Shown here in pieces: positions 13,073 through 25,900 of a stretch of 64,000 nt of DNA (the stretch's first letter is position 1; each line of letters opens with the position of its first letter). The stretch is taken from the NCBI GenBank assembly GCA_030141605.1, contig JAQGDQ010000572.1, positions 62,001-126,000 of the forward strand, given 5' to 3'. This DNA comes from Tubiluchus corallicola (lineage: Eukaryota > Priapulida > Priapulimorpha > Priapulimorphida > Tubiluchidae). Below the pieces are notes generated by a model. The model worked only from the letters and a program-made list of their open reading frames with translations. It searched no databases and was not told the DNA's origin. Made by a program: the position numbers and the translations under genes.

Positions 13073-13727
13073 AAGGACGCAGAAAGGTGTGCCTGAAGTA
13101 GGTTTGAGAAAAATCGCCTTAAAAAAATATATGACTTTATAGCAATTTTATGCGTATATCTTACTCACATTGAAAGGAATTTTCGTTTGTTTTCATTTTA
13201 AATCTCCCTCAATGCTGTTCCGATGTCGCCATTACATGACGTCATGTACCAAACGTAAATCAAGGGAAGAAAAGGCAATGTTAAATTATGTCTCAAAAGA
13301 CTTTCCATGCAAATCTAATACTATGTAACTAGAAATGAAAATTATTAATTATTTAAAATGTTTTCACCAATTGGTAAAATATCACTGACTCACCCTCCAA
13401 GGTGCGCCACTCACTAACCAAAAAACGTATTTTTAATCTCATTGACAAAATACAGTAATTTTAAATTTTATTTAGTTAGTGACTTGTGTGCTACAAATGC
13501 TCTGATTATTTTTTCAAACTTTACAAAATGTTATCTAAACTTGCTTCAAATGACCTGTCGTCAAAATGACTGCGTCTAACGGTCATCGCGGGAGTTTAAA
13601 TTTACATGTTTTATACAGCGTGACTGCCGATTGAAGTCCTGCACGTAAAAAGGCAGCATGTAAGCGATATAAAATTTCAAAACGAATTTTTTAAGCTTTA
13701 TGTTTATGAAGGGTTTTCTTGTGCTTT
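13073..13727 (+). mobile_element. Dispersed element B, copy 1
   Basis: About 650 bp that reappears inverted at 28484-29106. Ends look like TTAA-AGGACGCAGAAAGG and, inverted, AAAGCACAAGAAAACCC, suggesting short TIRs and a TTAA target. Shared core: ACTAACCAAAAAACGTATTT, GGTGCGCCACTCACT and GACGTCATG words. Non-coding. Confidence 0.6.
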
Positions 13728-13929
13728 AAGCAGTACGCTGCTGTATTGTTTTGTACCTTTCTGACTAGAGTTTATGCCTTCGTGGTTGTTTGGCACCTTC
13801 TTAAGATAATGAAAGGCTTTTAAGAAAATTTTCAAGTTTTTATACATTCGAAAAAAGTGTTTACAAAATCCTAAACTGCTTTACTGTACTGTATAGCTTC
13901 TCTAGCATTTTTACATTATCGTTTGATAA

Positions 13930-14352
13930 TGGTAATCACCTGCATTCTTTTTCCACAGTAATCTTAATAAAACTTGACGATGCTCAACACGTTACTGAAC
14001 ACTTTATAATCATGATCACAGTTTTTCTTAGTTCTCGCTCCATTTCATCTTTCATTCACTACTTCCCCCCCCCAACATTTATGTATACATTATCATTATT
14101 TCAATTATTAATCACTTCTTTAAGATTTCCACTTACAGTTTGGCCTGTCAAGCTATGCTTTTAGGCTCAAACTGTATGCATCAAAATTATTCTGTAATGT
14201 AATTTGCACGTGTATATGCTACATAAGAATCTCTTTTGTAATTTCTGGATAACATTGCATTTATATTTATATTTACTTCAGTGAAATTATCTGTATTTTT
14301 ATTATAACTGTTAGAAGCAGAGTGGAAATAAATAAACTTATAACTTATAAAA
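13930..14352 (+). repeat. Dispersed element R, copy 1
   Basis: Reverse complement of 17568-18000. The common end ACTTATAACTTATAA looks like the simple tail of a non-LTR retroposon. A C-run sits at the same internal place in both copies (here CCCCCCCCC near 14066). Confidence 0.7.
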
Positions 14353-14779
14353 GTTCAGCGCATTAATCGATGCTATTTAAACTTGTTTAAAAATATGCAT
14401 GTAGGTGAGTTACTTTTTTTGCTAGCTTTAGAATATCTTGAACTTCAAAATGGTCTTAGAATGAGTAAAGATATTTGATAAACATGATTCCAACTTCTTA
14501 ATAATATTCATGCGGATAGGCCTCTAACACCGAACATGTTTACTTTCAACTGACGGAATGAAGCATTAATTATTCGATTTTCAAACCTAGCTTCTCTGAA
14601 AGAAAATGTGAAAAACTCAGACAGAGCTTGGATTTGAACCACGATCCTTATAATTGTAATTTCATTGTTTTCATTGCCGTTGAGACTAAAAAGATTATGA
14701 ATAATTCTTATTATTTCCTCCTGCTGGTTTATTCTTTTACCAGTTCTGAGAAATCGGTTGCCAAAAATTATAATTCTTA

Positions 14780-14880
14780 TTACCTATATACTTTCACCTA
14801 TACTTATACTATGTTTATACTTATACCTATATACTTATACTATATACTTATACCTATATATATATATATATATATAATCT
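14780..14880. repeat. AT microsatellite
   Basis: Degenerate CTTATACTATATA units passing into (TA)n at about 14855-14876. Confidence 0.8.
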
Positions 14881-15737
14881 TTATTTGCCATAAAAAATCG
14901 ATATTCATAACTATAAAAGCATAAAAGAACATGGCAGCATGAGAATAAAATTCACACAACTGTTAAAGGCAAATGCGCCCAGTGCAAACTAAAAACTACT
15001 GTGCCAAAATTTTAAAACAAAATAAAATTGAAAATAAGCGAGAAACGTTTTGTCGTTTCACATCATGACTTGCAATTTGTAACCCCTAGCAACCGCCTCC
15101 CCTGAAGTAGCAGCCAGATCTATAATAACGCTAGTAAAAATAGTATTATTGACTTTTCCCATGTTTCTCTGGTAATAAGTATTGGTCTGCCTGATACGGT
15201 CTGTTGACAGCGTAACCCTATATGTGTGTTTGAAACTGACGCGTTTGAAGCTGCATTTTAAGATAGTAACGCTGATAAATTTATTTGCTTACTCCACTTG
15301 TTTGTATTGGAGAGCTGCGCGGGTGATTTAAGACTGCGATGACGCCATCAGTTCAAAACAAAACAGCTACAGTTTTGGCTTAGAGCTCCGGCAAGAGAAG
15401 GATTAGAGTAGCTACGCAGCCAGAATCATTGGAAGTCATTAAAACTGGTACAGAACCGGGAAAGTAAAGCCGCCTCACTCCTGCTGTATTGAAAGGCAAA
15501 TATTGAACGTTTGAATTCACATTTTGGGCAGTTTAAAAAGAAGATTTTACTTTCCCCGTTTTTGTGGGTAAAGATATTAGGCGATTCTGAACTAAACTTC
15601 TTGGTTCAGTGCATGTGGTTTTTGTCTTTTGGCATTTCGTTTTTTATTCGTGCCTGTTTGCTTATTATATAGTAAAAGCTACCGTTACGTTTAATAGCCT
15701 GCATGTGCGATCTTTTTTGGATTTTCTAAATACCCAA

Positions 15738-16262
15738 AAGTTAGTTTTTGAAAGGATTTTTTTACTATGCTAGTTTTTGAAAGGATTATTTTACTATGCT
15801 AGTTTTTGAAAGTTTTTTTACTATGCTAGTTTTTGAAAGGATTTTTTTACTATGCTAGTTTTTGAAAGGTTTTTTTACTATGCTAGTTTTTGAAAGTTTT
15901 TTTTACTATGCTAGTTTTTAAAAGGATTTTTTGACAAGGTTAGTTTTTGAAATGATTTTTTTACTATGCTGGTTTTTGAAAGGATTTGTTTGACAAGGTT
16001 AGTTTTTGAAAGGATTTTTTTACTATGCTAGTTTTTGAAAGGTTAGTTTTTTCACTATGCTAGTTTATTCACTGTGCAAATGGATTCATTTGCCAAAGGT
16101 TAGTTTTTGCAATAGTGTTTTTTACTGATGCTAGTTTTTGATAAGCGATTTTTTTACTATGCTAGTTTTTGAAAGGTTTTGCGTTTTAGCTATGCTAGTT
16201 TTTGAAAGGTTTTTTTACTACTGACTAGCTTTTCTTGAAAGGATTTTTTTACTATCAGCTGA
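15738..16262. repeat. ~34-bp tandem array
   Basis: Units of CTAGTTTTTGAAAGGA plus TTTTTTTACTATG, 25-36 bp, increasingly degenerate to the right. About 15 copies upstream of the FRMD8 promoter region. Confidence 0.85.
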
Positions 16263-16615
16263 GTTCCAATCTATGCATTTCTGAATATCATTTGAAAGAA
16301 CTGCATAGCTTTTCTTGGAAATGTTTTATCAATTGACAATATCAGCTGACTTCCAATTTACGCATATCTGAGTGTCTGAATATTGGGTTGTTGTTTGGTC
16401 AGAGATCTCTGTCAGATAACCAGAAACTGTAACGGCCTCGAGTCTGAGTTTGTTGACGACAGTGTTTTTGTGCATACGTAGCCTAAAAGCCCCTCCTGGT
16501 GGCAGGTGACGACAACCAGGAAGTATTGCACGTAATAATGTTTTATGGCTTAGCTTCAGATAAGCGATTAATAAATTATGAGTTGTTTTTGTACCGTTTC
16601 GCTCGCGCCTGGTTC

Positions 16616-16623
16616 TATAAATA
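16616..16623 (+). promoter_or_regulatory. TATA-like box upstream of FRMD8
   Basis: TATAAATA in a locally less AT-rich context (CGCTCGCGCCTGG just upstream), 257 bp before the FRMD8 ATG. Confidence 0.4.
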
Positions 16624-16650
16624 GCGCATTCCGTTTGATTAGTTTTTCTG

Positions 16651-16682
16651 ACGTACGCATTACGTCACGTACGCATTACGTC
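16651..16682. promoter_or_regulatory. Exact 16-bp tandem repeat with CRE-like cores
   Basis: ACGTACGCATTACGTC occurs twice head to tail, preceded by TG so that TGACGT and TTACGTCA (CREB/ATF-like) are formed. It lies between the TATA-like box and the FRMD8 ATG, so it would be in or near the leader. Confidence 0.4.
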
Positions 16683-16872
16683 GTGAGCGTACTTTGTACA
16701 TTTCTTTGTTTACATAATGTCAAGTGGCAGGCCTCCACAGTATATTTATACCATCCGTGCGTTTTCTGCAAAACCAGTTCTTGTGTGAGAAACGTTTGCT
16801 GATAATATTACCTAAGTTTACCTTTGTTCGGGGTGTTAACTTTATTTCTATCTGTGATTTTGATGTGATAAG

Positions 16873-16902
16873 ATGTCGACGGTGTCGAATTACGAATATC
16901 AG
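16873..16902 (+). CDS. FRMD8: FRMD8 coding exon 1
   Basis: Encodes ten residues starting MSTVSNYEYQ. An in-frame TGA lies 10-12 bases before the ATG, A is at -3, and the exon ends CAG|GTAGGT in phase 0. It is chosen because it joins exon 2 in frame and lies just downstream of a TATA-like box; there is no family homology to confirm it. Initiation at an internal Met of exon 2 is the alternative. Confidence 0.55.
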
Positions 16903-19900
16903 GTAGGTTTTGAGGCTTGTAAGTGTTGTTTACTGTACGCTATGTCATGTTGAGTTGTCGAAGATTGTACGGATACGCGTGTTGCCATATAGGTCTAAGT
17001 TTAGATAGATTTGATAGCACATTCTTCGTGAGATAAACAAAAGTTTTATATTACTTTGTATTGTCAATAAGATCAATCGCGTTTTTTGGTGAATCAGTGG
17101 TGCACTCTGGGAAGGTGATACAGTGCTGTTTTATACAGTAGTCACGAATATTTTAAATTATTAAGACTCCTTTTCTAGTAACATAAATCCTTCAAACTAG
17201 TTAGCATAATCCAGAGCAATATAACTTACCGTGAAAAGTGTTTTGTAACATACCTTTTTCTTTTCATTTTCATTTCTTTTCTTTTCATTCCCTTTAAGTC
17301 AGTGTACGTGAATATGCAGTCAGAACTAGAGCTAAGGTGTCTTGAATCACGAAAAGGTTGTAACAATGGATTATTGTTGGTCTTGACTTGAACCAAGCTG
17401 TGACTGGTAAACATTTCGTCTGCTGTTAAACAACTTTGCTTTATAAACCTTCATCTAACTCTTGAGCAAGCAAGCAGTCAGTTTTAGAAAATCTTTAGGT
17501 TTTTGAAGCCAATTAGTTGGTTTAGCAAGTATTTGCCAGTTCTACTTCAGAAGTTACAATTCGTCTTTAGTTATAAGTTATAAGTTTATTTATTTCCACT
17601 CTGCATCTAACAATTATAATAAAAATACAGATAATAGATAATTTCACTGAAGTAAATATAAATATAAATGCAGTATTATCCAGAAATTACAAAATGCAGC
17701 ATATACATGTGCAAATTACATTACAGAATAATTTTGATGCATACAGTTTGAGCCTAAAAACATAGCTTGACAGGCAAAACTGTACGTGGAAATCTTAAAG
17801 AAGTGACTAATAATTGAAATAATGATAATATATACATAAAAGTGGGGGGGGGGAGTAGTGAATGAAAGATGAAATGGAGCGAGAACTAAGAAAAACTGTG
17901 ATCATGATTATAAAGTGTTCAGTAACCTGTTGAGCATAGTCACGTTTTATTAAGATTACTGTGGAAAAAGAATGCAGGTGATTGCCATTATCAAACTGTG
18001 TTACTCTTAATACTTTTGAAATATTTTTTTTCTGACGGTTTTTTAAATTTGATTACACCTGTCTGATTGCACTCGTACAATTATAAATTGAATCTACAGT
18101 AATTAATGTTCTATTAGGAAATGATACGGGCTCGGTTGTAATGAATTACTGCTGTTTCAGTGTAAGCAGTTTCTCATTTGCGATACTTATGTTTTTGCGA
18201 TTAGTCAAATTTTCTCAAGCTCTCAGTGAAATTATTCTTAATGTTATTTTGGCCTTATTTCTTGTGTGAATCTGAGTAATTAGTTTTAAAGTTTGTTATT
18301 GTGCAACATCTGTGCATTGTCACCTGGTCGTGATGTATTCCAGGATTCAGTTTTGCCTGCAGGTAATGGTGAAATACACCTTTGTATTGAGAGAGAGTAT
18401 TGCTCAGCAGTTTTGTGTTTCGCATCGTTAGCAAGAGAACTCACCCAAAAACCATTTATGATGGGGCCCTAGACGTTTATTACGTGTCTAGAAGCTATAA
18501 GAACACTTTACTCACCCAAAAACCATTTATGATGGGGCCCTACACGTTTATTACGTTTCTAGAAGCGGTAAGAACACTTTACTCACCCAAAAACCATTTA
18601 TGATGGGGCCCTAGACGTTTATTACGTTTCTAGAAGCTATAAGAACACTTTACTCACCCAAAAACCATTTATGATGGGGCCCTAGACGTTTATTACGTTT
18701 CTAGAAGCTATAAGAACACTTTACTCACCCAAAAACCATTTATGATGGGGCCCTAGACGTTTATTACGTGTCTAGAAGCTATAAGAACACTTTAGTAGCA
18801 GAATATTTGGAGCGTTGGCGAATTTTCAAGACATTCTGTTGATATATTATGCGAGAAACTTGAACAAGAACATTGATAGAAGTGATAAGAACAGTTTAGT
18901 AGCAGAATATTTGGAGCGTTGGCGAATTTTCAAGACATTCTGTTGATATATTATGCGAGAAACTTGAACAAGAACATTGATAGAAGTGGTAAGAACAGTT
19001 TAGTAGCAGAATATTTGGAGTGTTGGCGAATTTTCAAGACATTCTGTTGATATATTATGCGAGAAACTTGAACAAGAACATTGATAGAAGTGATAAGAAC
19101 AGTTTAGTAGCAGAATATTTGGAGTGTTGGCGAATTTTCAAGACATTCTGTTGATATATTATGCGAGAAACTTGAACAAGAACGTTGAATTAGAATTATA
19201 TTGAAAGTTTTAGAATTGAGTATTTCATACGAAAGGATTTACTCTGTAGGTAGACGGCAGAAAAGCCATTATCATAATGATTTTGGAAAAACTTAATAAC
19301 TGCATAAAGACCTTAAGCTCAAAAACGCAGTTTATAGTTGCCAGGGGATCATCACTGAGATTTTTTTAATCAATTGATGATTTTTTCGACTAATACCTGT
19401 CAGGTTGCTAGTGGGATTCTGAATAGTTGAACATACAAGCGTATTTAGTGACCTGAATTAAGCGAGTTTTTGGCACTGTGCCGGATTTTCTTATGCCACG
19501 CAATTCCCGTGTTCCTTAAGCATGTTTTAATGATGCTAGGAATTAAGCGAGCTTTTGGCACTGCGCCAGATTTTCTTATGCCATGCAATTCCCGTGTTTC
19601 TTAAGCATGTTTTAATGATGCTAGGAATTAAGCGAGCTTTTGGCACTGTGCCAGATTTTCTTATGCCATGCAATTCCCGTGTTTCTTAAACATGTTCTAC
19701 TGTTTTAATGATGCTAGGTATTAAGCGAGCTTTTGGCACTGTGCCAGATTTTCTTATGCCATGCAATTCCCGTGTTTCTTAAGCATGTTCTACTGTTTTA
19801 ATGATGCTAGGAATTAAGCGAGCTTTTGGCACTGTGCCAGATTTTCTTATGCCATGCAATTCCCGTGTTTCTTAAGCATGTTCTACTGTTTTAATGATGC

Positions 19901-22900
19901 TAGGAATTAAGCGAGCTTTTGGCACTGTGCCAGATTTTCCTATGCCATGCAATTCCCGTGTTTCTTAAGCATGTTCTACTGTTTTAATGATGCTAGGAAT
20001 TAAGCGAGCTTTTGGCACTGTGCCAGATTTTCTTATGCCATGCAATTCCCGTGTTTCTTAAGCACGTTCTACTGTTTTAATGATGCTATGAATGAGCATT
20101 CTTTCCCCCTATCGGAAAGAAAATTCGGATTGAATTGAATTTTTCACTTTCAAACTCGAATCAAATCGAATTCCAGGATTTCGATCCGAGTTTTAAAGAT
20201 TTTCGAATGATTTATTGAAGTTTGATAACATGTGCAGCAACTGTTCATGTTAACCTAAACCAAAGTGCATATGTGATGTTTGTCTGTTTGTTTGTTTGTT
20301 TACAGAAAGACTGAGAAAGTGAAACTTGTTTGTTTGTTTACAGAAAGTGAAACTTGTGCAGTTGCAAACGATGGATGAAATGTTGGGCGAAACGACGGCT
20401 AACGGTATGCAGATGAAGACGTATCGTTCTAATCCAAACGACAACACCCTAGTCATTCCACTAGAACGGGATAGTTCCCGGGAAGAAACAGGTCATCATC
20501 TAAAATATTTACATTTCTTTTTTTTGGCAAATCTTACTATAACATGCACATGTGTTCTTTTTTGTCTCACGCTGTCAGTATGTTTAAAGCACTGCTGATT
20601 AATGCGCAAAACTAATTTAAAGGACAAGGATATAAATTTCTTCTCAAACTTCCAAGCCTGTCTAACAGATGGAGCCATTTAAGATGTTCTGACTGTTGAC
20701 ATACATATAAAAAGAGTCTTCATTCATACTTTTACAGTTGCTAAATCACAAAACTACTAGTGCACAAATCAAATTCAAAATAGTTTATTAATTTAACATA
20801 TATCATAGTCACAATAAGTTATGTACAATTTTGAAATACAATATGTAATTAGTAAAGTGAAAACTTTAGTAAACCAGTAAAATAAATCACTGGTTTAGTG
20901 AAAATAAATTACATTTTTTCACCGATAATCGTGATATAATTTTTTTTTGAACTTCTGATGCATTCTGGGATTGTGCGTCAGTTAAGTAATGATACATTTT
21001 TCTGGCTGATTTAAACAGTTCGAGTTCCTAACAAATTTCTTTCCTTCTAAGGATCTTTCCTCCTTTCTTTCTTAAGAATATGAAGTATGTTGCTAGACGT
21101 ATAACTTCATTGTTTAGTTTTTCTGAAACCTTTAAATTTGTTGTTCTTCTCCTTTAAGTAAAGTAAACATTAAAGTAAAATAACGCATTTTATTTTTTTA
21201 CATCATATTACAAAGCATGAAAGGATGAGCATTAAATTTGGAGTATTGAGAAACGCTGCCTCATAAGAGACAACAATTCATGTACTCGGTGTAAAAGCAT
21301 CAAACTTGTAATTTCATTGTCTGAACAAGTAAATTTTTTCATCAGTCTGTCACTGCAACAAACAGCAGCCTTCTTTTGGAAACTGCTCAGAACGTTCCAA
21401 GGTTATTGCATCTTTTGCTAAAAAGTGGTGAAATTGTTTAAGTTGGCACTCGAGTGGATACATACAATGAAAACCCGTGAAATTAATGGATCTAAACATT
21501 ATGAAGTAACTCAACTTATTTTTTTCTTGAAATATGCTTCCAGTATATTCCACAATGCTTCATGCTGGAAATTTATAAACTTAGGTAGAGTTATAAATTT
21601 ATTAAAGTACATCAGTTAAGAGCAACTTTTAAAAGCATATTAAAGAACTTATATTAAAGTACATCAGTTAAGAGTAATTTTTAAAAGTATATTAAAGAAC
21701 TTATATTAAAGTACATCAGTTAAGAACAATTTTTAAAAGCATATTAAAGTACATCAGTTAAGTGCAACTTTTAAAAGCATATTAAAGCACTTATATTAAA
21801 GTACATCAGTTAAGAACAATTTTTAAAAGCATATTAAAGTACATCAGTTAAGAGCAACTTTTAAAAGCATATTAAAGCACTTATATTAAAGTACATCAGT
21901 TAAGAACAATTTTTAAAAGCATATTAAAGTACATCAGTTAAGAGCAACTTTTAAAAGCATATTAAAGCACTTATATTAAAGTACATCAGTTAAGAACAAT
22001 TTTTAAAAGCATATTAAAGTACATCAGTTAAGTGCAACTTTTAAAAGCATATTAAAGCACTTATATTAAAGTACATCAGTTAAGTGCAATTTTTAAAAGC
22101 ATATTAAACGTGAATGTTTCAAAGCGTAACTTGTGAATTATAAAGTTAATAGAAGTGGCCTAGTCTGATGTAACATTAACGGCTTAAATGCATACTTGAC
22201 ATATTTTAAGCATAACATAAACTTACGAACAAACAACTCAACTTTTTATGGAAACCCGTTGATGTTCCAAGTTTAGGAAATTTAGATTCTTGGAATTTTT
22301 TCGGTTTTACGTGGCTTTAAATATTTGCTGCCATTTCGCGAAGCTGAGTATTTCAAACAAAGTGAACTCGAACGATAAACTTTAAACAAAATAGCCTGTC
22401 GAAACCGATAGAAATTAAAGACTCGTAAGCCAAGTTTTTTTTCTTCTATTAGTCATAACACATAGCAATATGTATATGTCCATTTACCATCAGAAGAACT
22501 AATTGAGGATTCTTCGTTTTTATAAGATAAGTTAAAATATATTTATTTATCTCCTGGAAGTTTATCAGTACACAGAAACATTCTGACATTTTTAGGTTTA
22601 GTACAATGAAAAATATTTTGTAGTGTAGAAGGAAGTACAAATATAATGTAGTGTAGAGAAAGGGTGGGGAATGACCTTAAGGTCAGCTATGTCAACCACC
22701 CTTATTTTAGAAATTCTGTATTTTTCATACATGGCTGAATAAGCTGATGATTGTGAAATTCAGTTGTTAAAATTCATAAAGATACCAAACCCTTGAACAC
22801 GATAAAATACTGACAGTTTCACAATAGGAGAACTGAATAATATAAACAAAAGCACAATTAAAAATTAACAAAATTAATGCAAAATCGGAATTAATTGACA

Positions 22901-25900
22901 TAATATAATTTTAACCCTTTCAGTCCCAAATTATTTTTTTAATAAGAAAAACTTTTTTAAAAACAAAACAAAAACAAGAAATGTGCTTCATTTTGCAACT
23001 GCTGATAATTTTTGAAAGTATTTAAGACATTTAGTATTCATGCTATGCTGATCTGTACAAAGTCGTATCTAAAGTACTATACCTTTTGCAGTTTTTTATG
23101 CTATGTAGTTTTCTAGTTTGCCATTTTATCACCATTTTAGTCTATTGTTATTGGCTTAAATCAAAATAACTATTAACAGATCAAATAACTGTCAGTTTTA
23201 AAATTTTATTATTTTAAAGGCAGAAAATATTCTCGTATCCCACGGGATACAACGGAGTGTCCATTTCAGGATAAAAGTAACAAAAAACTCTAAGTAAATT
23301 GTTATAATTTTTGATATCATAGTCTCCATGTTGCTTGAATGTTGATTTTTATGTATTGACCGAACTATGTTCTGTCTTAACTTGCTAAAACGAGTAATAA
23401 TCATTTACAATTACACGGCTAATCCAAGCACCGATAACTAATCTTTTGTCCTTTGCGATTTATCTCCACAAGCACTTGCTTTTCTCTGCGTCAACTTATA
23501 CTAATCTGTGTCATTTCTCTTTTTTGCTCTGTCTTTTGCATGGCTGCCATCTTACAGTGACAGTAGTGCCATCTTCAGGCGGTATCAGTAGGCTGCACAG
23601 TGGTCCGTCATTATTGATTCCGCCGCCCCCTCTGTACTCGGGGGATCACAGAAATCTCCTAACAAAGAGTAAGTACTATCTATGCTTTCTTTCATTTAAG
23701 AGTTCGTATCAGTTGTGGCTGGAATGGCACCTTGTGTAACTGGTGTAAGATTCCACTTATGTAGTTAACAGTATGCAGGAATGTTACCAAAATGAGTGTT
23801 TCGTTTCAATTTGCCGATAATTGCACTGTCGGTTAAGTTTCGGTTTCGGCAAAATTTATTAAATTTCGTAGCGGAAGTTTCGAATCATTTTTGGTAAACC
23901 ACCCCATCAAACTTGAGGTTCTATGCTATAAAACTTCCTTGTCCTTTTTGTATTAAAATTTTTATTGGTAATTTTGCATCATAGCAAAGAAAAAGCATAT
24001 CAAACAAACAAAAAACAAAATATTTTACTTTTTTGAATTTTTTTCAGTTTTAATAGTAGTTGATTTTGCAAAAATGTTTCGGTATCGATTTCCTGTATTT
24101 GATAAATTTCAGTTTTGGTTTCGGGATATTACCGAAAGGAAAATTTGCCAATAATTGCATTATCGGTTAAGTTTTGGTTTCGGGATATTACCGAAAGGAA
24201 AATTTGCCAATAATTGCATTATCAGTTAAGTTTTGGTTTCGGAATATTACCGAAAGGAAAATTTGCCAATAATTGCATTATCAGTTAAGTTTTGGTTTCG
24301 GGATATTACCGAAAGGAAAATTTGCCAATAATTGCATTATCGGTTAAGTTTTGGTTTCGGGATATTACCGAAAGGAAAATTTGCCAATAATTGCATTATC
24401 GGTTAAGTTTTGGTTTCGGGATATTACCGAAAGGAAAATTTGCCAATAATTGCATTATCGGTTAAGTTTCGGTTTCGGCTAAATTTATTAAATTAGTTCA
24501 GATAAAGCGAAAATTTTGTTCGCATAAAACTTTGTCACGTGCTTTTACCGGCTCAGTGCCGATTAAATTTGCTCATATGATGCCCATTTTCATGCATGAA
24601 AATCAGAGGCAGCATTATCACATTCACCGCCGAATCATTTTATAGCTCGCCTACTGCTCATAAAAATCGGATGATGTTGATTCAGTGTTGCAATTTTGCT
24701 TATTCAGTTTACAGGGCATTAGTCATGGTTGTTCAACCTGAATCTTCTCTTTATTGTTTCCGTGTTTGCATTAGACTTCTGCGAAAAATTTTATTGCCAT
24801 AAAATGATTTCTATTTCAAAATCATTATTTGGCATAAAACCTGTAAGTAATAATTAATTTTTGTGACTTAATACTCATCGCGGTACGTAAATAACAGTGT
24901 AATTTGTAAGCAGGAAATTGATTTCGCAAGTTTTGTAATATGCAGTTTTCTTTTTGCTTATTGTGCTTCGATTTTTAATAGTCAATAATAGTACAAGTAT
25001 CTTTTCTCGAACTCTAACTAGTTCATGCCTTTTAGCAATAAGGGGAACCGTTTACAATCGTGACTTTTATTCATCTGATATGCTTTACCGTACTTCTGGC
25101 CATTCATGCCCAATATATTCTACTTTCGAAAAAAGAAGAACCTTGGACAACAAAAATAAGATGGATTTCACTTATGCTTAGACTGCCTGATGGTAGTCCA
25201 GTGAAGATAGCTCTTCAGCATGCCATAGAAGCAGCCAGAAAAACCTGCAGGAGGACATATGTTGACATATTTAGATTTTGCACGGAAAGATTTAAACACT
25301 TCAGCATTGATCCTTAGAAATAAATGCACTTGGGGCGTTGCAGCGAGTAGGGAGTCCTGGCATAGGGAGGTGAGCAGAATTCATTGCATGATGATATACT
25401 CTTGATAGATAATAGGAATTCACCATGTAAGGCCGTCAAATACCAAATCATCATCATCTCTGGAGTCATCTACTGACATGATCCTCACAATCTCTTTAGT
25501 TTGGGCTCCCTGTCACCCGCAACCGCCCATGTCTCTGGAGTCACATGTCGTTTGACTTGACCCTCCTGATCACTCTACTCTATGCTCCCTGTCACCCGCA
25601 ACCGCCCATGTCTCTGGAGTCACACGTCGTTTGACTTCACCCTCCTGATCACTTTACTCTATGCTCCCTGTCACCCGCAACCGCCCATGTCTCTGGAGTC
25701 ACATGTCGTTTGACTTGACCCTCCTGATCACTCTACTCCATGCTCCCTGTCACCCGCAACCTCCCATGTCTCTGGAGTCACACGTCGTTTGACTTGACCC
25801 TCCTGATCACTTTACTCTATGCTCCCTGTCACCCGCAACCGCCCATGTCTCTGGAGTCACACGTCGTTTGACTTGACCCTCCTGATCACTCTACTCTATG

